Positions 7,210-13,865 of a stretch of 27,882 bases of DNA are shown one piece after another. A program made the translations under genes and the position numbers. The stretch covers positions 1 to 27,882 of the forward strand of contig UWSJ01000011.1 of NCBI GenBank assembly GCA_900549525.1, read 5' to 3'. Each line of letters begins with the position of its first letter. Position 1 is the first letter of the stretch. The notes beneath the pieces were generated by a model, which made no database searches, was not told where the DNA came from, and saw only the letters and a program-made list of their open reading frames with translations. The stretch is from an uncultured Coriobacteriaceae bacterium (lineage in GTDB: Bacteria > Actinomycetota > Coriobacteriia > Coriobacteriales > Atopobiaceae).

Positions 7210-7623
7210 CTATTCGCAGATGTGGCTGAGACCGACGTTGAGCATGGTGTAGACGTGGTCGTCTGCCAGCGAGTAGACGATGTTGCGGCCGTCGCGCTCG
7301 AACTTCACGAGGTGGGCCTGCTTGAGCGTGCGCAGCTGGTGGGAGACGGCGCTTTGCGTGGTGCCCGTCTCGTCGGCGATGTCGGCTACGCAGAGGTCGC
7401 GGCCCATAAGGGTGAACAGGATCTTGATGCGCGTGGTGTCCGAGAACACCTTGAAGAGGTCGGCGAGGTCGTAGAGGAGCTCTTCGTCCGGGATGTTCTC
7501 GGGAGCCTCGCCCACGGGGATGGGGCAGCGCTGGGTGTCGTCGGCGTCTGACGGCTGCGAGGGCGCCGTCTGTGCGGCCTCGATGAGATTGGCGGCGGTT
7601 GGCGTGTGGCTGGCGTCAGTCAT
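7210..7623 (-). CDS. ArsR/SmtB-family zinc-sensing repressor
   Basis: 137-residue winged-helix regulator. After a 43-residue polar N-terminal tail comes LLYDLADLFKVFSDTTRIKIL, the recognition helix TTQSAVSHQLRTLKQAHLV and the wing ERDGRNIVYSL. The C-terminal helix carries the alpha5 metal site Asp121, His123, His134 and Glu137 (DxHx10HxxE), which in SmtB/CzrA-type proteins binds Zn(II) or Co(II) and releases DNA. The alpha3 helix has only one Cys (DLCVAD), so a CadC-type Cd/Pb site is unlikely. Two operators and a consensus promoter lie directly upstream, implying autorepression. The start is preceded by AAGGAGGT. It heads the regulator-HMA-ATPase operon. Confidence 0.93.
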   Translation of the reverse strand: MTDASHTPTAANLIEAAQTAPSQPSDADDTQRCPIPVGEAPENIPDEELLYDLADLFKVFSDTTRIKILFTLMGRDLCVADIADETGTTQSAVSHQLRTLKQAHLVKFERDGRNIVYSLADDHVYTMLNVGLSHICE

Positions 7624-7643
7624 GTGACCTCCTTCTCCGAATA

Positions 7644-7700
7644 TGTGAACACTCGCTCATATGTTGTAACCCATTATATGAACAGTCGCTCATATGTCAA
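7644..7700 (-). promoter_or_regulatory. arsR promoter with two operators
   Basis: On the minus strand TTGACA (7700-7695) and TATAAT (7678-7673) are separated by 16 bases, a full consensus promoter. The operator at 7677-7694 (TATGAAC-AGTC-GCTCATA on +) fills the spacer and reaches the -10. A second site at 7644-7661 (TGTGAAC-ACTC-GCTCATA) lies just downstream of the start point. Both have the same 7-4-7 form as the site at 6809-6826. Occupation would block polymerase, fitting metal-relieved autorepression. Confidence 0.88.
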
Positions 7701-7759
7701 CTCAGGTCACCGGTAATCGGCGGCCTGCGGGCGGTGTTTCGCGGCGAGCGTCGGGGCTC

Positions 7760-8003
7760 TCACTGCCCCATAAGGGCGCAGGTGAGCGTTTCGCGGACGG
7801 CCGTGGCAAACGAGTTCTCCCCGCCGAAGAAGCGCGGCGCAGAGGCGCGTCCCTTGGCGAGAGCCGCGGCGGCGGCGTTGGTTGCCGGATTGCACGCGTT
7901 GCCGGAGCCGTTGGCTGGCTGCGTTGGTGCAGAGTGCCGCGTGAACCTCGCTGCCGCTGGCGAGGGCCTCGAGGATGAGCGAGCCCATGCTGAGGAAATG
8001 CAC
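7760..8003 (-). pseudogene. Small frameshifted ORF behind dCMP deaminase
   Basis: GTG 8003 directly follows the dCMP deaminase stop (TAAGTG) and has a strong AAGGAGG six bases away, as expected for a coupled gene. That frame begins MHFLSMGSLILEALASGSEV with good GC3, but around 7905-7925 it turns into Arg/Gln-rich nonsense. A different frame then takes over with high GC3 and a plausible ending, ATNAAAAALAKGRASAP followed by RFFGGENSFATAVRETL, stopping at TGA 7760-7762. The total of 244 bases is 3n+1, so one extra base would explain the break. No family was recognised. It may be a decayed gene, a sequencing error or a programmed shift. Confidence 0.45.
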
Positions 8004-8477
8004 TTAGCCCTCCTTGATGCCGACCTGGCGGTAGCCTACCCCGCAGCGGTCGAGGATGTTTCTGGACACGAGGTTGTCCTCGGTGCCCGCGTACTTGTCA
8101 TCGAGATAGACGACCTCGCCGATGCCGGCCTGCACGAGGGTCTTGGCGCACTCGTGACAGGGGAAGAGCGTCACGTAGACCGTGGCGCCGGTCATGTCCT
8201 TGAGCGATCCTCGATAGTTGAGGATGGCGTTGGCCTCGGCGTGGATCACGTAGTTGTGCTTGTCGAGCAGGGGGTCGGGCGTGGTCTCCCAGGGGAACTC
8301 GTCGTCGTTGATGCCGGCGGGCGTGCCGTTGTAGCCCACCGAGAGGATGCGGTGGTTGGTGTCGGCGATGCAGGCTCCCACCTGCGTGTTCGGGTCCTTG
8401 CTGCGCAGGCTCGCCGCAATGGCGACGCGCATGAAGAACTCGTCCCAGCTGATGACGTTGGTGCGCTTGCCCGGCAT
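8004..8477 (-). CDS. Deoxycytidylate (dCMP) deaminase
   Basis: Converts dCMP to dUMP, feeding thymidylate synthesis. The 157-residue protein has the zinc-binding and catalytic HAEANAIL (His79, Glu81) and PCHEC (Cys107, Cys110), and the start …SWDEFFMRVAIAASLRSKDPNTQVGA with later GYNGTPAG that separates dCMP deaminases (ComEB type) from cytidine deaminases. Length is normal. ATG 8477 follows GAGGAGG. It is transcribed away from the leader region at 8560, and a small frameshifted ORF follows it. Confidence 0.93.
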   Translation of the reverse strand: MPGKRTNVISWDEFFMRVAIAASLRSKDPNTQVGACIADTNHRILSVGYNGTPAGINDDEFPWETTPDPLLDKHNYVIHAEANAILNYRGSLKDMTGATVYVTLFPCHECAKTLVQAGIGEVVYLDDKYAGTEDNLVSRNILDRCGVGYRQVGIKEG

Positions 8478-8559
8478 GGGGCCTCCTCGGGGATGCGGCG
8501 CGACGTGATGGCAAACGCCCCCTCATCGGCGCGCGTGAGAGTTTTTTCGAAATTCTAGC

Positions 8560-8587
8560 TTGACACGTCGGCGGCGAGGTTCATTAT
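8560..8587 (+). promoter_or_regulatory. Strong housekeeping promoter for the leader/hydratase unit
   Basis: TTGACA (8560-8565) and CATTAT (8582-8587) are 16 bases apart, giving a predicted start near 8594. The transcript would carry about 290 bases of leader before the hydratase start at 8888. The first part of the leader can form an 8-bp stem: GGCCGAAC pairs with GTTTGGCC, near 8613-8624 and downstream. Confidence 0.7.
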
Positions 8588-8640
8588 GTGTGGCACCACG
8601 AAGGCCGAACAAGGGGTTTGGCCAAGACGGGAGCAACCTG

Positions 8641-8691
8641 ATGAGCCGCATCAACCACAGCATCGAGATTATCGCCACGATTATTAGCTAG
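8641..8691 (+). CDS. Isoleucine-rich 16-residue leader peptide
   Basis: ATG 8641 to TAG 8689-8691 encodes MSRINHSIEIIATIIS: six Ile codons in 16, including two adjacent pairs near the end. GGGAG (8629-8633) lies seven bases upstream. Immediately downstream come competing hairpins and a terminator, the arrangement of amino-acid attenuation leaders such as those of ilv operons. The gene downstream is not an ilv gene but an MhpD-family hydratase. The assignment as a translated regulatory leader is inference from layout and composition. Confidence 0.55.
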   Translation: MSRINHSIEIIATIIS

Positions 8692-8795
8692 CGGGTTGGT
8701 GCATACGAGCCAGCCCGTGATACACGGGCGGCTCTCGAGACCGGAGTCGCAGGAAGAAGATCCCGCGGCTCCGGTTTTTTGTTGCACCAATCCGC
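8691..8795. repeat. 13-bp inverted repeat enclosing the attenuator
   Basis: GCGGGTTGGTGCA (8691-8703) is complementary to TGCACCAATCCGC (8783-8795) with one G-U pair. The first arm begins at the last base of the leader stop codon and the second starts three bases after the terminator T-run, so the pairing frames the whole attenuator in read-through RNA. It may close a multibranch RNA, or mark the ends of a small inserted element. Confidence 0.6.
8707..8780 (+). terminator. Attenuator: competing hairpins ending in an intrinsic terminator
   Basis: Three mutually exclusive stems can form. Stem 1:2 is GAGCC/CCCGT (8707-8718) with ACGGG/GGCTC (8724-8734). Stem 2:3 is GCGGCTC (8728-8734) with GAGTCGC (8744-8750). 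Stem 3:4 is ACCGGAGTCGC (8740-8750) with GCGGCTCCGGT (8765-8775), 11 bp with one G-U pair, followed by T's to 8780. Stem 3:4 is a strong terminator; 2:3 would be the antiterminator and 1:2 would favour termination. It lies between the leader ORF and the hydratase gene. By footprint, a ribosome at the leader stop reaches only about 8703 and does not cover segment 1, so the classic trp/ilv scheme does not fit exactly. Confidence 0.7.
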
Positions 8796-8887
8796 TGGGC
8801 AGAGCCCGCGATTTCCACTGCGCCCCGCAAATCGGGGCGACCACCCACGCCATGAGGCGACCCACGCGGTCGCGAGAGGAGCACACC

Positions 8888-9739
8888 ATGTCCGAGAACG
8901 AGTCCTGCTGCTGCAGCTGCGCCACCACCAAGCCCGCCGTCAAGCTCAACGAGCGCCAGGAGGAGCTGGCCGAGGCGCTCTACCAGGCCTATCGCCGCAA
9001 CTTCTACGGTCAGGAGAACAAGCCGCTCAACATGGCCGACTGGGAGGGCGTCGTGACCGACGACGACACCGCCTATGCCGTCCAGGATGCCGTGATGGCC
9101 AAGAAGCTGGGCCCCGTCGCCGGCTATAAGGTCTCGCTCACGAGCGAGGAGACCCAGAAGATGTTCGACTCCGACTCGCCGCTCTACGGTGCCCAGGTGG
9201 CCGAGCGCTTCGTGCCCACGCCCTGCACGCTCGACCTCCGTCACCTCAACGAGCCGCTCGTGGAGGTCGAGTTCTGCTTTACGGCCAAGAAGGACCTCTC
9301 GGCCGACATGTCGCTCGACGAGCTACTCCACAACTGCACCGTCGCCGGCGACATGGAGGTGCCCGACGCCCGCTTCGCGGCCTGGTTCCCCACGCTCTCC
9401 AAGTACCTCGTGATGAGCGACTGCGCGGTGGGCGGCTACGTGCTCTATGGCACGCCGGTCGACGGTGCCGAGCTCACGGTCGACGGCATGGCCAAGGTGC
9501 ACGCCAAGGCCTACCACGACGGCGAGTTCGTCAAGGAGGGCGACTCGAGCGAGGTGCTCGGCAACCCCGTGAACTCGCTCAAGTGGCTCGTGGGCAAGCT
9601 CGAGAGCCAGGGCAAGAAGTTCACGAAGGGCATGCACGTTTCCGTGGGCACCGTGTTCGTGCCGCCTGCGTTCGCGGCCGGTGAGTGGCGCGTCGAGTTC
9701 TCCGGCCCATTTGGCACGCTGGAGGTCACGGCGAAGTAG
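8888..9739 (+). CDS. MhpD-family 2-keto-4-pentenoate hydratase-like protein
   Basis: 283 residues in the fumarylacetoacetase-like/MhpD superfamily, whose members hydrate 2-hydroxy-2,4-dienoates or decarboxylate 4-oxalocrotonate with a divalent metal. The core shows GYKVSLTS (near 79-86, equivalent to the GxKxGxT region), SPLYGAQ, the metal-binding acidic pair in LVEVEFCF (Glu126, Glu128) and the closing VSVGTVFVPPAFAAGEWRVEFSG-type end. Before the core is an unusual Cys cluster, MSENESCCCSC, not expected in the family. ATG 8888 follows GAGAGGAG; an in-frame ATG at 8852 lacks a site. Two hairpins precede it (8821-8839 and 8857-8873). No other ring-cleavage genes are nearby, so the substrate is unknown. 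Confidence 0.85.
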   Translation: MSENESCCCSCATTKPAVKLNERQEELAEALYQAYRRNFYGQENKPLNMADWEGVVTDDDTAYAVQDAVMAKKLGPVAGYKVSLTSEETQKMFDSDSPLYGAQVAERFVPTPCTLDLRHLNEPLVEVEFCFTAKKDLSADMSLDELLHNCTVAGDMEVPDARFAAWFPTLSKYLVMSDCAVGGYVLYGTPVDGAELTVDGMAKVHAKAYHDGEFVKEGDSSEVLGNPVNSLKWLVGKLESQGKKFTKGMHVSVGTVFVPPAFAAGEWRVEFSGPFGTLEVTAK

Positions 9740-9800
9740 GAGGTAGTGCTCGGGCTCGTTCCTGTCATGACTCGGTAAGGGGCGGGCAAACGCACGTGCA

Positions 9801-9884
9801 GATCGCGCGGCGAGACGTACGCTGGGCAGAACGACTTTGTGAGGGGAGCCGTGATGTCCGAGCCAGACGTTTCGCCGCGCGATT
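9801..9884. repeat. Long inverted repeat between convergent genes
   Basis: ATCGCGCGGCGAGACGT (9802-9818) pairs with ACGTTTCGCCGCGCGAT (9867-9883), 17 bp with one G-U pair, around a 48-nt loop. It lies between the hydratase stop (9739) and the metallopeptidase stop (9886). The loop contains GAGGGGAG followed by ATG 9854, a start-like sequence with no convincing gene behind it. It could act as a two-way transcript end; there is no good T-run on either strand. Confidence 0.55.
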
Positions 9885-9885
9885 C

Positions 9886-10554
9886 TTATGTGCAGGCGGA
9901 CAGCGCCGCGAGTGACGAGGGGTCTCGCCTCAGCAGGGCCCGTACCTCGCGTTCGTTGGGGATGGCGCGGGCAACGACGGCGTGGAAGCGCGCGTTATGG
10001 CTGGGCTCGATGAGGTGCGCAAGCTCGTGCGCCACCACGTAGTCCAGGCACGCTGGCGGATACGCCGCAAGGCGCACGTTGATGCGGATGCGGCCCGTCC
10101 CGGGCGTGCACGATCCCCAGCGGCTCGTCATGGCCCGCAGCTGCCAGCGGCTCGCGTGGGCTCCCACGAGCGCCTCCATGCGCCCGATGACGGCCGGAAG
10201 GGCCCGTGCCACCTCCCTGCGATAGAGCCCGTCAAGCTCGCCGGGCGTGAGGGGCGTGTCGGTGTGGTGCGGGTTCCCCCAGAGCGGATAGGTGCCCGAG
10301 GGCGTGCGCTGCTCGTCATTCGCCTGCCTGCGTTGCCTCCGCCCGAGTGCCGAGCGGATCCAGGCTTCGTGCGCGTCAAGAAACGCCTGCGCCCGGGCGC
10401 GGGACGTTCTCCAGGGCACGCTCAGCGCCACCGAGCCGTCTCGTCGCACGCGCAGGTTGAGGTTGCGGACGCGTTTGCGCGTCACGTCGACGGACAGGGG
10501 CGACGCGCCGCCCGCGCCAACAACGAGCTGGTAGCTTGTGGTGTCTTGGGTCAT
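9886..10554 (-). CDS. YgjP-type zinc metallopeptidase (DUF45, M48-like)
   Basis: 222-residue cytoplasmic protein of the YgjP family. The C-terminal half carries TSRWGSCTP (143-151), a family hallmark, and the zinc site HELAHLIEPSHNARF with His176, Glu177, His180 and third ligand His186. The N-terminal half is a beta domain (VTRKRVRNLNLRVRRDGSVALSVP) typical of the family. The cellular substrate of YgjP proteins is not established. The start is ATG 10554; a GTG two codons upstream (10560) is an alternative, and no clear ribosome-binding site is visible for either. It lies 33 bases downstream of xpt on the same strand and may be cotranscribed. Confidence 0.88.
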   Translation of the reverse strand: MTQDTTSYQLVVGAGGASPLSVDVTRKRVRNLNLRVRRDGSVALSVPWRTSRARAQAFLDAHEAWIRSALGRRQRRQANDEQRTPSGTYPLWGNPHHTDTPLTPGELDGLYRREVARALPAVIGRMEALVGAHASRWQLRAMTSRWGSCTPGTGRIRINVRLAAYPPACLDYVVAHELAHLIEPSHNARFHAVVARAIPNEREVRALLRRDPSSLAALSACT

Positions 10555-10587
10555 GGGCACGGCCGCGGCTGGACTGGGAGCGTGCGG

Positions 10588-11166
10588 CTAGGCGAACTCG
10601 ATCGTGCCCGTCTCGGCGTCCATGCGCTTCACGATGGCAAGGCTCTCCACCTGGTAGCCGCGCTCGCGCAGGCTCTGGCCACCCGGCTGGAAGCCCTTCT
10701 CGATGGCGATGCCGATGCCCTCCACGACGACGCCCGCCTCCTTGCAGATCTCGAGCAGGCCGTTCATGGCGCAGCCCATGGCGAGGAAGTCGTCGATGAC
10801 GAGGACGTGCTCGCCGACCGTGAGGAAGCGCTTGGCCACGATGACGTTGTACTCGCGCTTCTTGGTGTAGCTGCGAATCTTGGTGCGCCATTGCTCGCCG
10901 TCGAGGTTGACCGACTCGGTCTTGCGCGCGAACACCACCGGCACGTCGCCGAAGTGCGTGGCCGCCACGCAGGCGATGCCGATGCCCGAGGCCTCGATGG
11001 TGAGGATCTTGTCGATGCGCTTGCCCGCGAACAGGCGCGCCCACTCGGCGCCCATGTGGTCGTAGAGACGCACGTCGCACTGATGGTTGAGGAAGTTGTC
11101 CACCTTGAGGACGTTGCCCTTGCGAACGATGCCGTCCTGGCGAATACGATCCTCGAGTTCCTGCAT
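10588..11166 (-). CDS. xpt: Xanthine phosphoribosyltransferase
   Basis: 192-residue salvage enzyme that makes XMP from xanthine and PRPP. The beginning (LEDRIRQDGIV, then KVDNFLNHQCDV) and the middle (IEASGIGIA…VPVVFARK) align closely with Bacillus Xpt, and the PRPP-binding motif VLVIDDFLAMGCA is present, followed by IGIAIEKGFQPGG. Length matches the family. ATG 11166 follows GGAAGGGA. Many Gram-positive xpt genes have a purine riboswitch; none was recognised upstream here. A CATAAT -10-like element (11249-11244, minus strand) lies about 80 bases upstream with a poor -35. Confidence 0.94.
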   Translation of the reverse strand: MQELEDRIRQDGIVRKGNVLKVDNFLNHQCDVRLYDHMGAEWARLFAGKRIDKILTIEASGIGIACVAATHFGDVPVVFARKTESVNLDGEQWRTKIRSYTKKREYNVIVAKRFLTVGEHVLVIDDFLAMGCAMNGLLEICKEAGVVVEGIGIAIEKGFQPGGQSLRERGYQVESLAIVKRMDAETGTIEFA

Positions 11167-11391
11167 GGGCTGTCCCTTCCTGGGTGAGTGGGCGGCGCGG
11201 GTGGCTCCGGGGTGCATGGCCGCGGCGTCGGTTTGGTTCGACCATTATGCCGCGTTTGTCCCCTCCGGTTGCCGAGGGGTCGGCATCGTCCGCGCTGCGA
11301 TGCCCGTCGAAATCAAACGGCAACGTTGGGGCGATACGCTAGAACGACTGCGCCTGGGACGGGGAGCCCGGGCATGCCGGAGAGGTGCGCC
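11167..11391. promoter_or_regulatory. Divergent intergenic region of xpt and the lactate dehydrogenase operon
   Basis: 225 bases separate the two divergent starts. On the minus strand CATAAT at 11249-11244 may be the xpt -10. A 6-bp hairpin CCCCTC…GAGGGG lies near 11260-11279. On the + strand TACGCT near 11335 is only a weak -10 candidate. No purine riboswitch core or GntR-type palindrome was recognised. Confidence 0.3.
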
Positions 11392-13083
11392 ATGGTACAG
11401 ATCAGGCCCTTGACCGAAGACCTTGCCGAATACGTGCGCGACGAATCGCGTACGGTGGGCGAGGCGGAATCCATCTCGTTCCCGACGACCGAGGCCGAGG
11501 TGCGCGACCTGCTTCGGAAGCTCCACGGTGACGGGACGCGCCACCAGGACGGAACGCCGGGCGGCGCGGTGCCCGTGACCGTGCAGGGCGCGCGCACCGG
11601 TCTTGCCGCTGGTGCCGTGCCGCACGGCGGGCACGTGATGAACCTCTCGCGCATGGATCGCTACCTTGGCCTTCGCCGCAGTGAGGACGGCACCTTCTAC
11701 CTGCGCGTACAGCCGGGCGTGGTGCTCGCGAACCTGCGCAAGGCGCTCGCGAACAAGGCGGTGCCCTCGGCGGGCTGGGACGAGGAGAGCCTCTCGGCGC
11801 TCGACGCGCTCTACGACGGCCCCGAGCAATTCTTCCCCACCGACCCAACGGAGACGTCCGCCTGCCTGGGCGGCATCGTTGCCTGCAACGCCTCCGGCGC
11901 CCGCAGCTACCGCTACGGCCCCGCCCGCCCGCACGTGAGCGCCCTGCGCGTGGTGCTGGCGGACGGGGACGTGCTGGCGCTCCGGCGCGGGGAGGTGCAT
12001 GCGCAGGGCCGCACCCTCACCCTCGCCACTGAGGGCGGCCGCACGCTTATGCTCGATCTTCCCAGCTACCAGATGCCGCACACCAAGAACGCCTCGGGCT
12101 ACTACGTGGCGGACGACATGGACGCCCTCGACCTGTTCGTTGGCTCGGACGGCACTCTGGGCGTCATCACGGAGATAGAGCTTGCCCTGATGCCCGCGCC
12201 CGCCGTGGTGTGGGGCGCGAGCTGCTTCTTTGAGTCGGAGGCAGCCGCGCTCGACTTCACGGTTGCGGCGCGGCCCCGTCTCGCGCAGGCGGCGGCGATT
12301 GAGTACTTCGACACGGGGGCCCTGGGCATCCTGCGTGCCCAGCGCTCGCAGGGGGCCGGCTTTGCCGACCTGCCCGACGTCCCCGAGCGCTTCGCCTGCT
12401 GTGTGTACGTGGAGCTTGACTGCGACACGGACGAGCAGGCGCTCGAGCAGCTCTGCCTCATCGGTGACGCCATGGGCGAGGTGGGCGCGAGCGAAGATGA
12501 CACGTGGGTGGCCCGCACCGACGTGGACCGCGAGCGTCAGCGGCTCTTCCGCCACGCCGCGCCCGAGTGCGCCAACATGATCATCGACGAGCGCCGCCGC
12601 ACCTACCCCAAGATCACCAAGCTCGGCAGCGACATGTCCGTCCCCGACGACCGCCTGCACGACGTGGTGGCGCTCTATCGCCGCACGCTCGCCGGGGCGG
12701 GGCTCGAGAGCGCCGCCTGGGGCCACATTGGCGCCAACCACCTGCACGTCAACGTGCTGCCGCGCAACATGGAGGACTTCGACGCGGGCAAGGCCCTCTT
12801 TGCCGGCTGGGCCGCCGAGGTCACGCGCATGGGCGGCGCCGTCTCGGCCGAGCACGGCGTGGGCAAGATCAAGCGCGCCTTCCTGGAGACCATGTACGGT
12901 CCTGCGCACATCCGCGAGATGGCGCGACTCAAGCGCGAGCTCGACCCGGCGGGCCAGCTTGGGCGTGGCAACCTCTTTGACGAGGACGTGCTGGACGAGA
13001 CGAGCGTGCCGAAGCCGCCCGTGTCTGCAGGCGGCTCCGACATGGCGGATGCGGCGGCCAAGAAGGGCGGTGATGTCGCGTGA
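11392..13083 (+). CDS. FAD-linked lactate/glycolate-type dehydrogenase (Etf-coupled)
   Basis: 563 residues of the GlcD/D-lactate dehydrogenase family, which oxidises 2-hydroxyacids to 2-oxoacids. The FAD-binding PCMH domain covers about 25-265 (GARTGLAAGAVPHGG near 66-80, then TDPTETSACLGGIVACNASGA, and SDGTLGVITEIELALMP). The FAD-oxidase C-terminal domain includes HIGANHLHVNVLP and SAEHGVGKIKRAFL. EtfB and EtfA follow with stop/start overlaps, as in the Acetobacterium-type LctBCD complex, where electrons pass to Etf so that lactate oxidation is coupled to NAD+ with ferredoxin oxidation. The substrate could also be glycolate or another hydroxyacid. ATG 11392 follows GAGAGG. The C-terminal tail of about 40 residues is poorly conserved. 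Confidence 0.88.
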   Translation: MVQIRPLTEDLAEYVRDESRTVGEAESISFPTTEAEVRDLLRKLHGDGTRHQDGTPGGAVPVTVQGARTGLAAGAVPHGGHVMNLSRMDRYLGLRRSEDGTFYLRVQPGVVLANLRKALANKAVPSAGWDEESLSALDALYDGPEQFFPTDPTETSACLGGIVACNASGARSYRYGPARPHVSALRVVLADGDVLALRRGEVHAQGRTLTLATEGGRTLMLDLPSYQMPHTKNASGYYVADDMDALDLFVGSDGTLGVITEIELALMPAPAVVWGASCFFESEAAALDFTVAARPRLAQAAAIEYFDTGALGILRAQRSQGAGFADLPDVPERFACCVYVELDCDTDEQALEQLCLIGDAMGEVGASEDDTWVARTDVDRERQRLFRHAAPECANMIIDERRRTYPKITKLGSDMSVPDDRLHDVVALYRRTLAGAGLESAAWGHIGANHLHVNVLPRNMEDFDAGKALFAGWAAEVTRMGGAVSAEHGVGKIKRAFLETMYGPAHIREMARLKRELDPAGQLGRGNLFDEDVLDETSVPKPPVSAGGSDMADAAAKKGGDVA

Positions 13084-13865
13084 ACATCGTCGTCTGCGTG
13101 AAGGCGGTCCCCTCCTCCACCGAGGTGAAGATGGACCCCAAGACCAACACCATCGTGCGTGACGGCAAGCAGGCCGTCGTGAACCCGTTCGACGCGGCGG
13201 CGCTCGAGGTGGCCCTTGGGCTCCGCGAGTGTCTGGGCGGCACGGTCACGGCGCTCTCGATGGGCATCCCGGACACGACGCGTCTCCTGCGTGATTGTGT
13301 GGCACGCGGAGCCGATGACGCCCTGCTGCTCTCGGACCGCGCCTTCGCCGGCGCCGACACGCTCGCTACGTCCTATGCCCTCTCCCTCGGCATCGATCGT
13401 CTGGAACAGCGGCCCGACCTCATCCTCTGCGGTCGCATGGCGGTGGACGGTGACACGGCCCAGATTGGCCCCGAGCTCGCGGGAATCTTTGGCGTGCCGT
13501 GCGTCACGGCCGTGACCGAGCTCGTGGAGGCGGACGAGGGCCGCGTCGTCGTGCGGCACGAGACGGACGAGGGCACGGCGACCGTCGAGGTGCCGCTGCC
13601 TTCGGTGCTCACCGTGTCCAAGGACATCGCCACGCTGCGCATGCCTTCCATCGCGGGTGTCCGCCGGGGCGAGGCGGCAGACGTCGTCGTGCTCGACGCC
13701 ACGGCCGCCGGAGCCGACCGCGCTCGCTGCGGGCTCGACGGGTCGCCCACGCAGGTGGTGCGCTCCTTCGTTCCCGAGCGCACGAGCGAGGCGGTTGAGG
13801 TGGCGGGCGATTCCGCCGAGCAGGCTTCGGTGCTCGCCGACGTCTTCGGGGAGGTTCTCAGATGA
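13080..13865 (+). CDS. etfB: Electron transfer flavoprotein beta subunit
   Basis: 261-residue EtfB (MNIVVCVKAVPSSTEVKMDP, then VVNPFDAAALEVALGL, GRMAVDGDTAQIGPELAG, and ending with the basic/hydrophobic VVRSF region). It forms the Etf heterodimer with the next gene product. In bifurcating or confurcating complexes EtfB carries the flavin that exchanges electrons with NAD(H), and the TNTIVRDG segment in the N-terminus matches such EtfB proteins. The GTG start overlaps the dehydrogenase stop as GTGA and its TGA overlaps the ATG of etfA, so the three subunits are translationally coupled. Confidence 0.92.
   Translation: MNIVVCVKAVPSSTEVKMDPKTNTIVRDGKQAVVNPFDAAALEVALGLRECLGGTVTALSMGIPDTTRLLRDCVARGADDALLLSDRAFAGADTLATSYALSLGIDRLEQRPDLILCGRMAVDGDTAQIGPELAGIFGVPCVTAVTELVEADEGRVVVRHETDEGTATVEVPLPSVLTVSKDIATLRMPSIAGVRRGEAADVVVLDATAAGADRARCGLDGSPTQVVRSFVPERTSEAVEVAGDSAEQASVLADVFGEVLR

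Noticed and set aside
8521..8550. T-run after a weak hairpin near 8524-8547 as a + strand terminator
   Set aside because: The stem is only about four pairs and no + strand gene ends upstream of it.
8594..8800. T-box or known riboswitch in the hydratase leader
   Set aside because: No T-box sequence (TGGNACCGCG-like), specifier-loop layout or other known aptamer core was recognised; the leader-ORF attenuator explains more of the sequence.
9854..10042. Small + strand ORF starting at ATG 9854 (MSEPDVSPRDSYVQ…)
   Set aside because: It has a start-like ribosome-binding site but soon runs antisense into the YgjP gene and becomes Arg/Ser/Ala nonsense.
11167..11391. Purine riboswitch upstream of xpt
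   Set aside because: The conserved aptamer core was looked for on the minus strand and not seen.
11245..12909. Long - strand open frame opposite the FAD dehydrogenase
   Set aside because: Arg/His/Ala/Gly-rich antisense reading with no recognisable fold; the + strand gene is well supported.
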